Of a DNA stretch of 64,000 nucleotides, positions 40,267 through 48,326 are shown one piece after another (within the stretch, counting starts at the first letter, position 1; every line of letters begins with the position of its first letter). The DNA lies in NCBI GenBank assembly GCA_030148505.1, contig JASBTI010000049.1, positions 1 through 64,000 on the forward strand, written 5' to 3'. The position numbers and the translations under genes are program-made. A model generated the notes under the pieces. It was given only the letters and a program-made list of their open reading frames with translations. It searched no databases and had not been told where the DNA came from. The DNA is from Rhodanobacter sp. Lineage in GTDB: Bacteria; Pseudomonadota; Gammaproteobacteria; Xanthomonadales; Rhodanobacteraceae.

Positions 40267-41156
40267 TTTCCGTGCTCCATGTGCCGATCGCGCTGAATCC
40301 GGATGAATATGTCTAGCACATATTCAAAGAATGCCGATGGTTCTGGCTCCTTCGGAAATGCAAACGTCATTGCAGTCTCAGACGTTTTTATTACCACTAC
40401 TTCGCCCTTTGATCTACCTCTAATCTTCCCAACACCATAGCCATCCGCCGACATTAATATAGCAGCATCTCCAATGGGAACGTTATGCTCGGGCTCGTGC
40501 ACACTACCCGTTGATTGTTCAGCCGCTTTGCGCACCAGCTCTGGGAGCCGCGTATCCAGAGTCTCCTTTGCAGCAGCATCTTCGATCACGGTCATTTTGT
40601 CCGCGTTTCGCTGTGTGAGATAATCCTTAAGTGACTTCCAGAGCGGACCAAACAGGGGATTCGGGGGTGATATGCGAGCCTCAATTTTAAAGATTCCGTC
40701 TAGCGCCGATATCTTTGCAGCGAAGGTCTTTAGATCCGCGATCAAATCAATAACACACTCAACAAAAAAATGGGAATACGCCGACTCTATTATTTGGGAA
40801 AAACGCCGCTGAAATGTCTGAGGCTCAATGTGCCCAGAAACGGCAAGAAACGCTATACCTGAATGCTCGGGAATATAAATAAAAGGGCTTGATGCCATTA
40901 AAAGATTAGGTTCTGGACGCTTTTTCTCAGACCTAGAAGCCTCATCAACCACTCCAACCTCGCCCTCAGGCGCATACTTACTTAGGCGGCCAAAAATAAA
41001 CCTCCCCGGCGGTTCACTTTCTAGGATGTCCGTGATGGTCCAGGCATTTGTCTTGTACTTCACAGAGGCAGGGCTTCTAAGCGCATCTAGCAGCAGGCCC
41101 TGATTTAGTGCTCCAAGCTTAAGCACACGCCCGACATAGTAAGTTCCGTCTTTCAT
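40263..41156 (-). CDS. Hypothetical cytosolic protein, possible RexA-like sensor
   Basis: 297 aa, no signal peptide or membrane helix. ATG 41156 is chosen for its strong GAGGGGG site six bases upstream (a GTG at 41201 is also in frame). N-terminus MKDGTYYVGRVLKLGALNQG; a central beta-rich part has SSPFIYIPEHSGIAFLAVSG, and FKIEARISPPNPLFGPLWKS follows; the C-terminal part is KGEVVVIKTSETAMTFAFP. Lambda RexA (about 279 aa) begins similarly and has the same order of segments as far as I recall. AT-rich codon use sets it apart from the flanking housekeeping genes. Likely an acquired defence or exclusion gene; function unproven. Confidence 0.6.
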   Translation of the reverse strand: MKDGTYYVGRVLKLGALNQGLLLDALRSPASVKYKTNAWTITDILESEPPGRFIFGRLSKYAPEGEVGVVDEASRSEKKRPEPNLLMASSPFIYIPEHSGIAFLAVSGHIEPQTFQRRFSQIIESAYSHFFVECVIDLIADLKTFAAKISALDGIFKIEARISPPNPLFGPLWKSLKDYLTQRNADKMTVIEDAAAKETLDTRLPELVRKAAEQSTGSVHEPEHNVPIGDAAILMSADGYGVGKIRGRSKGEVVVIKTSETAMTFAFPKEPEPSAFFEYVLDIFIRIQRDRHMEHGK

Positions 41157-41228
41157 ATTCGCCCCCTCGGCATGAAGCAAGAGGGGTGACATTACTGCCA
41201 CCCCTTCTTATCTAAATCTTACTGACAT

Positions 41229-41972
41229 TCACCCGCACTTCGAATACCCACAATTCAAACACGTCTGGCACCCGTCCATCAGCACCAGCGCCTGCGTATT
41301 GCACTTCTGGCACAGCGTCGCCCCCTTCGGGAACCCCGACGACTCGGCGGCATCGCCAAGCTCTGCCGCTCCGGCCGCAGTGGGAGCAGAGGCCTTCTTC
41401 GCCCCGGCCGCCTCGTACGCCTTGCGCTTCTCAGCCACCAGCTGGCGGGTTGCCTCGTCCATCTCCGGGTCGTGGATCAGGCCGATGTTTTTCATGTGCT
41501 GCTCGACCACGGTGCCGATCTCGGCAACGATGGAAGGCATGTAGACGCCGCCGGCCTTGAAGAAGCCGCCGCGGTGGTCGACCACGGCTTTGAGCTCTTC
41601 GAGGATGACGGTGACGTCGCCGCCCTTCCGGAACCCGGCGGAGAGAATGCGGGTGAGCGCCACGATCCACTGGAAGTGGTCCATGTTTTTCGAGTTGATG
41701 AAGATCTCGAACGGGCGACGCTGCTCGTGCGGGGTGCCGGCGTTGAGCACGATGTCGTTAATGGTGACGTACAACGCGTGCTCGAACAGCGGGGACTTGA
41801 TCTTGAAGGTGGAGCCGACCAGGGTTTCGGGCCGCTCGACACTTTCGTGCATCTGGATCACTTCGGCCTGGCGCGGCTCTTTGGGCGCGCCGGCGGCTGG
41901 CGTGGCGGCAACCTTGTCTTCGGGTTTGACCACGGTGTAGCCGGTGATCTTTTTTTCGATCTTGATCGACAT
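41229..41972 (-). CDS. nrdJ: NrdJb-type TSCPD subunit of class II ribonucleotide reductase
   Basis: 247 aa, the C-terminal partner of the split adenosylcobalamin-dependent reductase. TSCPD core: YVTINDIVLNAGTPHEQRRP, FEIFINSKNMDHFQWIVALT and FRKGGDVTVILEELKAV. C-terminal zinc-ribbon/redox tail CQKCNTQALVLMDGCQTC then LNCGYSKCG, whose cysteines likely regenerate the active-site disulfide of NrdJa. In Pseudomonas the two halves are adjacent as nrdJa-nrdJb; here a histone-like gene separates them. Confidence 0.87.
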   Translation of the reverse strand: MSIKIEKKITGYTVVKPEDKVAATPAAGAPKEPRQAEVIQMHESVERPETLVGSTFKIKSPLFEHALYVTINDIVLNAGTPHEQRRPFEIFINSKNMDHFQWIVALTRILSAGFRKGGDVTVILEELKAVVDHRGGFFKAGGVYMPSIVAEIGTVVEQHMKNIGLIHDPEMDEATRQLVAEKRKAYEAAGAKKASAPTAAGAAELGDAAESSGFPKGATLCQKCNTQALVLMDGCQTCLNCGYSKCG

Positions 41973-42068
41973 GGTGTTCGCTTCTTCGTGTTCGGAATAA
42001 GGGGGTGCCGCGGCCGCGGCGGGTAAAAGATCCGGCCCGGCGCACGGCCGGGCCGGATACGGTGTCGC

Positions 42069-42725
42069 TTACTTCTTTTTGGCGGCGGACTTTTTGCCGG
42101 CAGCGGCCTTTTTCACAGCGGGCCTGACCGACTTCGCGCTCGCCTTCTTGCTGGCAGTGGACCTCTTGGCCGTCGTGGCGACGGCTTTCTTGTTTACACC
42201 TTTCTTGGTGCTTGCACCCTTTTTGGTGTTTGCACCTTTTTGGGTGCTGGCTGGCTTCTTGACGGCCGCCTTTTTCGGTGCGGCTTTTTTACTGGCCGCT
42301 TTTTTGCTGCTGACCTTGCTAACGGCTTTCTTCGCGACTTTCTTGACCGCGGCTTTCTTCACGGCCTTCTTCGGCGCTGCCTTCTTGGCGGCAGCCTTTT
42401 TCACCGCTTTCTTCGGCGCGGCCTTTTTGGCTGCTGCCTTTTTCACGGCTTTCTTCGGTGCTGCCTTTTTCGCAGCGGCTTTCTTGACGGCTTTTTTCGG
42501 TGCCGCTTTCTTCACCGCCTTCTTGGCGGCGGCTTTCTTCGCTGCAGCCTTCGCCGGTGCCGCCGGCGTCGTCGCCGGCTTTTTCTTTTTCGCCGCCGAC
42601 TTCTTTTTGGTCGGCTTCGGTGCGGTCGTCACCGGCGCCGGCATCGCCGGAACGGCAACGGCCGGAACTTCGGTAGTGGTCGGTGCCGCGCTACTGGTTG
42701 CTTCGAGTTCGGTGTCGATGGACAT
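42069..42725 (-). CDS. Lys/Ala-rich histone H1-like protein
   Basis: 218 aa, made almost wholly of Lys, Ala and Pro after an acidic-neutral N-terminus (about 1-36). Four 14-residue repeats of KKAAPKKAVKKAAA cover residues 72-126, and a six-residue repeat (TKKGAS type) covers 161-178. Such proteins (AlgP/Hc1-like) bind DNA nonspecifically through extended basic tails. Located between nrdJa and nrdJb on the same strand with gaps of 67 and 96 bp, so it is probably co-transcribed with the reductase. Confidence 0.85.
   Translation of the reverse strand: MSIDTELEATSSAAPTTTEVPAVAVPAMPAPVTTAPKPTKKKSAAKKKKPATTPAAPAKAAAKKAAAKKAVKKAAPKKAVKKAAAKKAAPKKAVKKAAAKKAAPKKAVKKAAAKKAAPKKAVKKAAVKKVAKKAVSKVSSKKAASKKAAPKKAAVKKPASTQKGANTKKGASTKKGVNKKAVATTAKRSTASKKASAKSVRPAVKKAAAGKKSAAKKK
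42192..42245 (-). repeat. 18-bp coding minisatellite in the histone-like gene
   Basis: Three near-identical 18-bp units encode TQKGAN, TKKGAS and TKKGVN. On the plus strand they appear as repeated TTTGGTGTTTGCACC-like words. Likely length-variable by slippage. Confidence 0.7.
42348..42512 (-). repeat. 42-bp tandem repeat in the histone-like gene
   Basis: About four units of 42 bp, each encoding KKAAPKKAVKKAAA, with third-position differences between units. This gives the basic DNA-binding tail its periodicity and offers sites for unequal recombination. Confidence 0.8.
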
Positions 42726-42792
42726 GTGGTGTTCCCCTCCGATGATTGTCAGAAACTGCTGTAAGCCCCCGGCAAACCTGGCGTGACCGCCG

Positions 42793-44967
42793 CTAGAACT
42801 TGCCGTAATAGCCTTCCTTCAAGGCATCGAAGAGATTGGCGGCGGAGTGCATTTCGCCGTCGTACTCCACCTGCTCGTTGCCTTTCAGTTCGACAACGCT
42901 ACCGTCTTCCAGCTCGAAGCGGTAGAGGGTGTTTTCAAGATCGGAATCCTTGACCAGCACACCCTGGAACGCGGCGGGGTTGAAGCGGAACGTGGTGCAC
43001 CCCTTCAAGCCCTGTTTGTAGGCGTAGAAGTAGATGTCCTTGAAGTCTTCGTAGGGGTAGTCGGTGGGCACGTTCGCGGTCTTGGAGATCGACGAGTCGA
43101 TCCACTTCTGCGAGGCGGCCTGGATGTCGACATGCTGCTTCGGGCTGATGTCGTCGGCAGCAACAAAGTAGTCCGGCAGCTGCTGGGCGCCGTCGTCGGT
43201 ATAGGCCTTGGCGTCGGCGTTGATCAGGGCGCGGTAGGCGAGCAGCTCGAAGCTGAGCACTTCGACCTTTTCCTTGGACTTTTTGCCCTCGCGGATCACG
43301 TTGCGCGAATAGCTGTGGGCGAAGCTGGGCTCGATGCCGTTGCTGGCATTGTTGGCCAGCGACAGCGAGATGGTGCCGGTAGGGGCGATCGAGCTGTGGT
43401 GGGTGAAGCGCGCGCCGGTTTCCGCCAGCTCGGCCACCAGCGCCGGGGCCACCGTGGCGATACGCTGCATGTAGCGGCTGTATTTGGCATGCAGCACGCG
43501 CCCGGGAACGCTGTCACCGATCTTGTAACCGTCGGCAACCATCTCCGGACGCTTGCGCAGCATGTCGCCGGTGACGGTGAAGTCCTGCGCCAGGATCGGC
43601 GCCGGGCCTTTTTCCCTGGCCAGCTCAAGCGCCATTTCCCAGCCGGCCACGGCCATTTCGCGCGAGACCTGCTCGGTGAAGGCGATCGCCTCGGCACCGC
43701 CGTAACGGTGCTTGAGCATGGTGACGGTGGAGCCCAGACCGAGGAAGCCCATGCCGTGACGGCGCTTGGACTCGATCTCCTTGCGCTGCTGCGGCAACGG
43801 CAGGCCGTTGATCTCGACCACGTTGTCGAGCATGCGGGTGAACACCTTGACCACCTCGCGGTACTCGTCCCAGTCGAAGCGTGCCTTGGGCCCGAACGGA
43901 TCGCGCACGAAGCTGGTGAGGTTGACCGAACCGAGCAGGCACGAGCCGTACGGCGGTAACGGTTGTTCGCCACAGGGGTTGGTCGCGCGAATATGCTCGC
44001 ACCACCAGTTGTTGTTCATCTCGTTGACCTTGTCGATCAGGATGAAACCCGGCTCGGCGTAGTCGTAGGTGGACACCATGATCATGTCCCACAGGTGCCG
44101 TGCGCGGATGTGGCTGTAGATCTTGCAGGCGACCAGGCCGTCTTCGCGGTCGACGTAGTTTTCGTGGGTCGGCCATTCGCGCCAGATCACCTGGGTCGGA
44201 TCGTTGACATCGACCTCGTGCGCTTCCTTGACATGCACCGGGAATACCAGCGGCCAGTCCTGATCGTGCTCGACGGCCTCCATGAAACCGTCGGTGATCA
44301 GCAGGCTGAGATTGAACTGGCGCAGTCGGCCGTCCTCGCGCTTGGCGCGGATGAACTCCTTGGCATCGGGATGACTGATGTCGAAGGTGCCCATCTGCGC
44401 ACCCCGCCGACCACCGGCGGACGACACGGTGAAGCACATCTTGTCGTAGATATCCATGAACGACAGCGGCCCGCTGGTATACGCGCCAGCGCCCGAGACG
44501 TAGGCGCCACGGGGACGCAGCGTGCTGAATTCGTAGCCGATGCCGCAGCCGGCCTTCAAGGTGAGACCGGCCTCGTGCACTTTCTCCAGGATGTCGTCCA
44601 TCGAGTCGCGGATGGTGCCGGAGACGGTGCAGTTGATGGTGGAGGTGGCCGGCTTGTGCGCCAGCGCACCGGCGTTGGAGGTGATGCGGCCGGCGGGAAT
44701 CGCACCGCGGCGCAAGGCCCACAGGAAACGCTCGTACCAATGCGCTCGCAGTGCCTCGCTGGCTTCTACCTCGGACAGCGCACGCGCCACGCGCCGGTAG
44801 GTGTCGTCGAGGGTGACATCGACCGGCTCACCGGATTTCGCCTTGAGGCGGTATTTTTTGTCCCAGATGTCGAGCGAGGCGGGCTGCAGGGGAATCTCCC
44901 TGACGCTTTCCCGACCGGTGGCTGACTTGGTGGGTGTATCGCTGCTTGGTGCACGTGCTGTGCTCAT
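42793..44967 (-). CDS. nrdJ: Adenosylcobalamin-dependent (class II) ribonucleoside-diphosphate reductase, NrdJa
   Basis: 724-aa catalytic chain that makes deoxyribonucleotides using B12, independent of oxygen. Ten-stranded barrel motifs: PAGRITSNAGALAHKPATST followed by C113 in INCTVSG, KAGCGIGYEFSTLRP, SAGGRRGAQMG, NPCGEQPLPPYGSCLLGSVN (loop with the radical-bearing Cys region) and APTGTISL. Start ATG 44967 after GGAGGTCAGGAAGCCG. The TSCPD half is encoded separately as nrdJb. Two NrdR-box-like palindromes upstream suggest NrdR control. Confidence 0.94.
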   Translation of the reverse strand: MSTARAPSSDTPTKSATGRESVREIPLQPASLDIWDKKYRLKAKSGEPVDVTLDDTYRRVARALSEVEASEALRAHWYERFLWALRRGAIPAGRITSNAGALAHKPATSTINCTVSGTIRDSMDDILEKVHEAGLTLKAGCGIGYEFSTLRPRGAYVSGAGAYTSGPLSFMDIYDKMCFTVSSAGGRRGAQMGTFDISHPDAKEFIRAKREDGRLRQFNLSLLITDGFMEAVEHDQDWPLVFPVHVKEAHEVDVNDPTQVIWREWPTHENYVDREDGLVACKIYSHIRARHLWDMIMVSTYDYAEPGFILIDKVNEMNNNWWCEHIRATNPCGEQPLPPYGSCLLGSVNLTSFVRDPFGPKARFDWDEYREVVKVFTRMLDNVVEINGLPLPQQRKEIESKRRHGMGFLGLGSTVTMLKHRYGGAEAIAFTEQVSREMAVAGWEMALELAREKGPAPILAQDFTVTGDMLRKRPEMVADGYKIGDSVPGRVLHAKYSRYMQRIATVAPALVAELAETGARFTHHSSIAPTGTISLSLANNASNGIEPSFAHSYSRNVIREGKKSKEKVEVLSFELLAYRALINADAKAYTDDGAQQLPDYFVAADDISPKQHVDIQAASQKWIDSSISKTANVPTDYPYEDFKDIYFYAYKQGLKGCTTFRFNPAAFQGVLVKDSDLENTLYRFELEDGSVVELKGNEQVEYDGEMHSAANLFDALKEGYYGKF

Positions 44968-45333
44968 CGGCTTCCTGACCTCCGGTACGGCCTTGCGGCC
45001 TCCGTTGTTTTTTTATTGGATACGACGGATACGACGACGTCATTCGCTTTTGGTGGCTTGTCGACCCGACAGCGGCTGGCGCGAGCTTGCCTCCCGCTAC
45101 CGCTGCCAACAGCTCCCGACGACAACGACTCCCCCCGCAAAGAGTACGGCGCGGGACACCAGTGCTTGTCGTGGCGCCCCTATTTCGGCACAAGATGTTG
45201 TGATTGCTCGTGGGTAGGCAAGTTAACCCCGGGGCGCCGTGATGTAAAGTGGATTGACGACTTTTTTGTTGTGGAACCGTGACGCCGCAAGCCGGTCGAA
45301 GCGGGGTCGCCCTTACCGCACCGGAGGATTTCC
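44968..45333. other. Divergent nrdJ-degQ control region
   Basis: 366 bp with no gene. Holds two NrdR-like boxes (45156-45203), a poly-T tract after GGCCTTGCGGCC (about 44985-45013) close to the nrdJ start, and a TTGACG at 45253-45258 on the degQ side without a clear -10. No cobalamin riboswitch pattern was recognised. Confidence 0.55.
45156..45203. promoter_or_regulatory. Pair of NrdR-box-like palindromes upstream of nrdJ
   Basis: Box 2, GCACAAGATGTTGTGA (45188-45203), has CACAA/TTGTG arms and matches the conserved core positions of the NrdR consensus as I recall it (acaCwAtATaTwGtgt). Box 1, ACACCAGTGCTTGTCG (45156-45171), is weaker. Their centres are 32 bp apart, about three helical turns, the spacing usual for NrdR pairs. 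NrdR represses ribonucleotide reductase genes when dATP is high. They lie 189 bp or more from the nrdJa start. Confidence 0.6.
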
Positions 45334-46722
45334 ATGCTCTTGCGCCGATTCCGCGCCCTTTCCTGGCTGACCGGCTTCCTGCTTGCCGGATTTTTCGGCA
45401 ACGCTGCCGCGCTGGCCCCGAACCCCGCGCCGACCAATGCAACAGTCACCGCGCAGCCGATGCCATCGCTGGCACCGATGCTGCGGCAGGTAACGCCGGC
45501 GGTGGTGAATATCTCCAGCAAGACGCGGGTCGAGGTACGCGACCCGTATTTCGACGACCCGATGGTGCGCCAGTTTTTCGGCCTTCCAGCGACGCCACGC
45601 GAGCGCGTCGAGCAGAGCCTGGGGTCGGGCGTGATCGTCAACGCGGCCAAGGGTTATGTGTTGACCAACAACCATGTGGTCGGCGGCGCCGACGACATCA
45701 CCGTGACGTTGCAGGACGGACGCAACTTCAAGGCGAAACTGATTGGCACCGACCCGGACACCGACGTGGCCGTGGTGCAGATCCGCGCCGATCATCTGCA
45801 GGCACTGCCGCTGGCGGACTCCTCCCAACTGCACGTGGGCGACTACGTGGCGGCGGTGGGCGACCCGTTCGGACTGGGCCAGACAGTCACCGCCGGCATC
45901 GTCTCGGCCTTGGGCCGCTCGGGCCTGGGCGATTCGCGCTATCAGAATTTCATCCAGACCGATGCCTCGATCAACCCCGGCAATTCCGGCGGCGCACTGG
46001 TCAACCTGCGCGGCCAGCTGGTCGGCATCAACACGATGATCTTTTCCCCGTCCGGCGGCAACGTCGGCATTGGCTTCGCCATCCCCAGCAACCTCATCAG
46101 CGAGGTGATGAAGCAGTTGATCGCCCACGGCAAGGTGCAGCGCGGCAACCTGGGTATCCAGACCCAGGCGGTCACGCCACGTATTGCCAAGCTGCTCGGT
46201 CTGAACAGCAGCGAGGGCATCGTGGTGACCCGGGTCGACCGGGGTTCCGCGGCGGCGCATGCCGGTCTGCAGCCCGGCGATGTACTGACTACACTCAACG
46301 GCAAACCTCTGCGCAGCGTGCAGGCGTTGCGCAACAGCGAGGGCCTGTTGCCCCTGGGCAGCACCATCACCCTGGGGGTGCTCAGCAACGGGCATCTGCG
46401 GGAGGTACGTGCCACGCTGCGTGCGGAAAAGCTGGCCAGCCTCGACGGCGGCCAACTCGACCCGCGACTGCGCGGCGTGCGCTTTCGCGAACTGAGCCGG
46501 GATCAGCGCCGGCAGGGCCTCTACGGCGTGATGGTGAGCAAGGTGCTGGCGAACAGCCACGCGGCGCGCGCCGGACTGAACCGCGGCGATATCGTGATCG
46601 GCGTCGGCAGCCAGCGCATCGCCAACCTGCCGATGTTGCGCGGATTGGCCGGGGTGAGGCCACGCCAGCTGGTGCTGGTGGTGGCCGATGCCAACGGTTC
46701 GCATTATGTGCTGATCAACTGA
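45334..46722 (+). CDS. degQ: Periplasmic serine endoprotease DegQ/DegP-like
   Basis: HtrA-family protease/chaperone for misfolded envelope proteins. 462 aa: signal peptide (about 1-27), trypsin-like domain with the triad His in LTNNHVVGGAD, Asp in DPDTDVAVVQI and Ser in NPGNSGGALVN, then two PDZ domains (about 260-350 and 380-460). GGAGG lies upstream (ACCGGAGGATTTCC). DegQ-type because it has a short loop A; the DegP/DegQ/MucD distinction is not certain. Confidence 0.92.
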   Translation: MLLRRFRALSWLTGFLLAGFFGNAAALAPNPAPTNATVTAQPMPSLAPMLRQVTPAVVNISSKTRVEVRDPYFDDPMVRQFFGLPATPRERVEQSLGSGVIVNAAKGYVLTNNHVVGGADDITVTLQDGRNFKAKLIGTDPDTDVAVVQIRADHLQALPLADSSQLHVGDYVAAVGDPFGLGQTVTAGIVSALGRSGLGDSRYQNFIQTDASINPGNSGGALVNLRGQLVGINTMIFSPSGGNVGIGFAIPSNLISEVMKQLIAHGKVQRGNLGIQTQAVTPRIAKLLGLNSSEGIVVTRVDRGSAAAHAGLQPGDVLTTLNGKPLRSVQALRNSEGLLPLGSTITLGVLSNGHLREVRATLRAEKLASLDGGQLDPRLRGVRFRELSRDQRRQGLYGVMVSKVLANSHAARAGLNRGDIVIGVGSQRIANLPMLRGLAGVRPRQLVLVVADANGSHYVLIN

Positions 46723-46816
46723 GCCCGGCGGAGGGCAAAACCGGCGCGCCGCCGCACCGCGCTCGTGCGCCGGCTCACACTTGGCCAACTGCGGGGGCGC
46801 AAACGCATGAAAGTGC

Positions 46817-46845
46817 TTGATGTTTTAGGTTCAGGCCGATGGAAT
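46817..46845 (+). promoter_or_regulatory. Possible sigma-70 promoter before the PstS-like/LysM gene
   Basis: TTGATG (46817-46822), 17-base spacer, TGGAAT (46840-46845), about 84 bases before the ATG. The -10 is only a partial match, so this is tentative. Confidence 0.3.
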
Positions 46846-46928
46846 AAGCTGTGCGTCCACGACGCGTCCGCGCCCACCATCGGCGCGGCGGCATCCTCCA
46901 TCACGTTCTACCGGGGTCAACCATCGTT

Positions 46929-48323
46929 ATGTCTGTCCGTCTTGCCCGCTTGCTTTGCGTCACCCTGGTCGGAGTCGGCGTTGCCACTTCGGCGTTGGCC
47001 AGGAGCCCTGCGACCCACACCAAGAGTGGCACCCTGATATGGCGTGGCGATGTCGCCACCGCGCAAGGCGTGGTCGACGAGGTGGCCAAAGCATGGCAGA
47101 AAGCCGGCCACGGCCGGGTCGAGTTGCAGCCCTTCAATACCGCCTCGGGGATTGACGCAGTCCTCAGCGGTCGTGCCGACATCGCCGGCAGCGCCCGTGG
47201 CAGCGACGGCAGCGCCGAGGACGCCAAGCTGAAGTTCGTCCCGGTTGCCTGGGATGCTCTGGTAATCATCACCAATGCCGCCAACCCGGTGCGCAGCCTG
47301 ACCCTGAAGCAGGTGCACGACATTTACTACGGCAGGATCCACAACTGGAACGAGGTCGGCGGCCGCAATGCGCCGATCGACGTATACGCCGTCGCCAGCC
47401 CGGGCGATGGCGTCGAATTCAGCCTGCGCAAGCTGCTGTTCGGGCGCGGCAACCAACCGGTGGCCGCGCCGCGACTGTATGTCAACACCCATCAGCTCGA
47501 GGCCGGCGTGCGGCTAAATCCCAATGGCATGGGCGCGGCCACGCTGTCGGACGTTCGGGGCAACCGCAAGCTGAAGGTGCTGGCGATCAACGGCATCTCG
47601 CCAAGCGTCGCCAATATCGCCGACGGCAGCTACCCGCTGTATACGCCGCTTTATCTGGTGATCAACCCGCACAACCCCAAAGCCAAGCAGGTCGAGGACT
47701 TCATCGACTTCGTGCAGACCGGTGCGGGCAGCACGGCGTTACGTCGCCACGCCGTGCTGCCCTATCAGGACGGTCGCGCACTGGCGAGCCTGGACAGCGG
47801 GCGTCGCAGCCGGATTCTGGCCGAGGTCGGGGCCCAGCCCAGCCGCATTGCCCGCACGCCGCCGATTTCCGCGCCCGGGGCGACCTATGCCGCCGGGGCC
47901 GCCCAGGCACCTACCTCGCCCAACACGCTTGCGGCACGGCGTGCGCTGGCGCAACGCCAGGCGCGTGATCGCGCCGCCGCGGCAGCGGCTCAGCCCGCCC
48001 GCCTGAGCCGGGTGCGCGGCGATGTCGCCGGAGTCAGCGTCAGCGGACTCGCTCACGTGCGGGGCGACGCCACCACGGTCAACCGTGCCCAGGCCAGCGG
48101 CCACGATTTCCGCAAGGTCACCGCCGACACGTATCAGAGCCGCGCCAGCGCGAGCCAGAACCATGGCAGCGCGAGCGCAAAGACCTATCGCGTCGCCCGC
48201 GGTGACACGCTGTTTTCGATTGCCCGCCGGCATGCCGTCAAGGTCGCCCAGTTGCGCGACTGGAATCATTTGCGCAACAACGAGGTCAAGCCGGGACAAC
48301 TGTTGCGCATCCGTGGCGACTGA
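46929..48323 (+). CDS. PstS-like substrate-binding protein fused to a C-terminal LysM domain
   Basis: 464 aa. Signal peptide (LARLLCVTLVGVGVATSALA), then a phosphate-binding-protein-like module: SGIDAVLSGRADIAGSARGS, VPVAWDALVIITNAANPVRS, then LTLKQVHDIYYGRIHNWNEVGG and ending about YTPLYLVINPHNPKAKQVEDF. An Ala/Arg/Gln-rich linker (about 295-410) leads to a LysM domain (YRVARGDTLFSIARRHAVKV). The LysM should bind peptidoglycan, tethering the periplasmic binder to the wall. No pst/pho transporter genes are near, so it may not serve phosphate import. ATG 46929 starts the signal peptide. Confidence 0.82.
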   Translation: MSVRLARLLCVTLVGVGVATSALARSPATHTKSGTLIWRGDVATAQGVVDEVAKAWQKAGHGRVELQPFNTASGIDAVLSGRADIAGSARGSDGSAEDAKLKFVPVAWDALVIITNAANPVRSLTLKQVHDIYYGRIHNWNEVGGRNAPIDVYAVASPGDGVEFSLRKLLFGRGNQPVAAPRLYVNTHQLEAGVRLNPNGMGAATLSDVRGNRKLKVLAINGISPSVANIADGSYPLYTPLYLVINPHNPKAKQVEDFIDFVQTGAGSTALRRHAVLPYQDGRALASLDSGRRSRILAEVGAQPSRIARTPPISAPGATYAAGAAQAPTSPNTLAARRALAQRQARDRAAAAAAQPARLSRVRGDVAGVSVSGLAHVRGDATTVNRAQASGHDFRKVTADTYQSRASASQNHGSASAKTYRVARGDTLFSIARRHAVKVAQLRDWNHLRNNEVKPGQLLRIRGD

Positions 48324-48326
48324 GCG

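Noticed and set aside
42079..42786. Phe/Ala-rich plus-strand frame opposite the histone-like gene
   Set aside because: A mirror of Lys/Ala codons (AAG/GCC read as CTT/GGC shifts); no signal or start context.
44985..45013. Possible terminator (GGCCTTGCGGCC plus T-run)
   Set aside because: Stem is only 4 bp and it lies at the start side of divergent genes, where no transcript should end.
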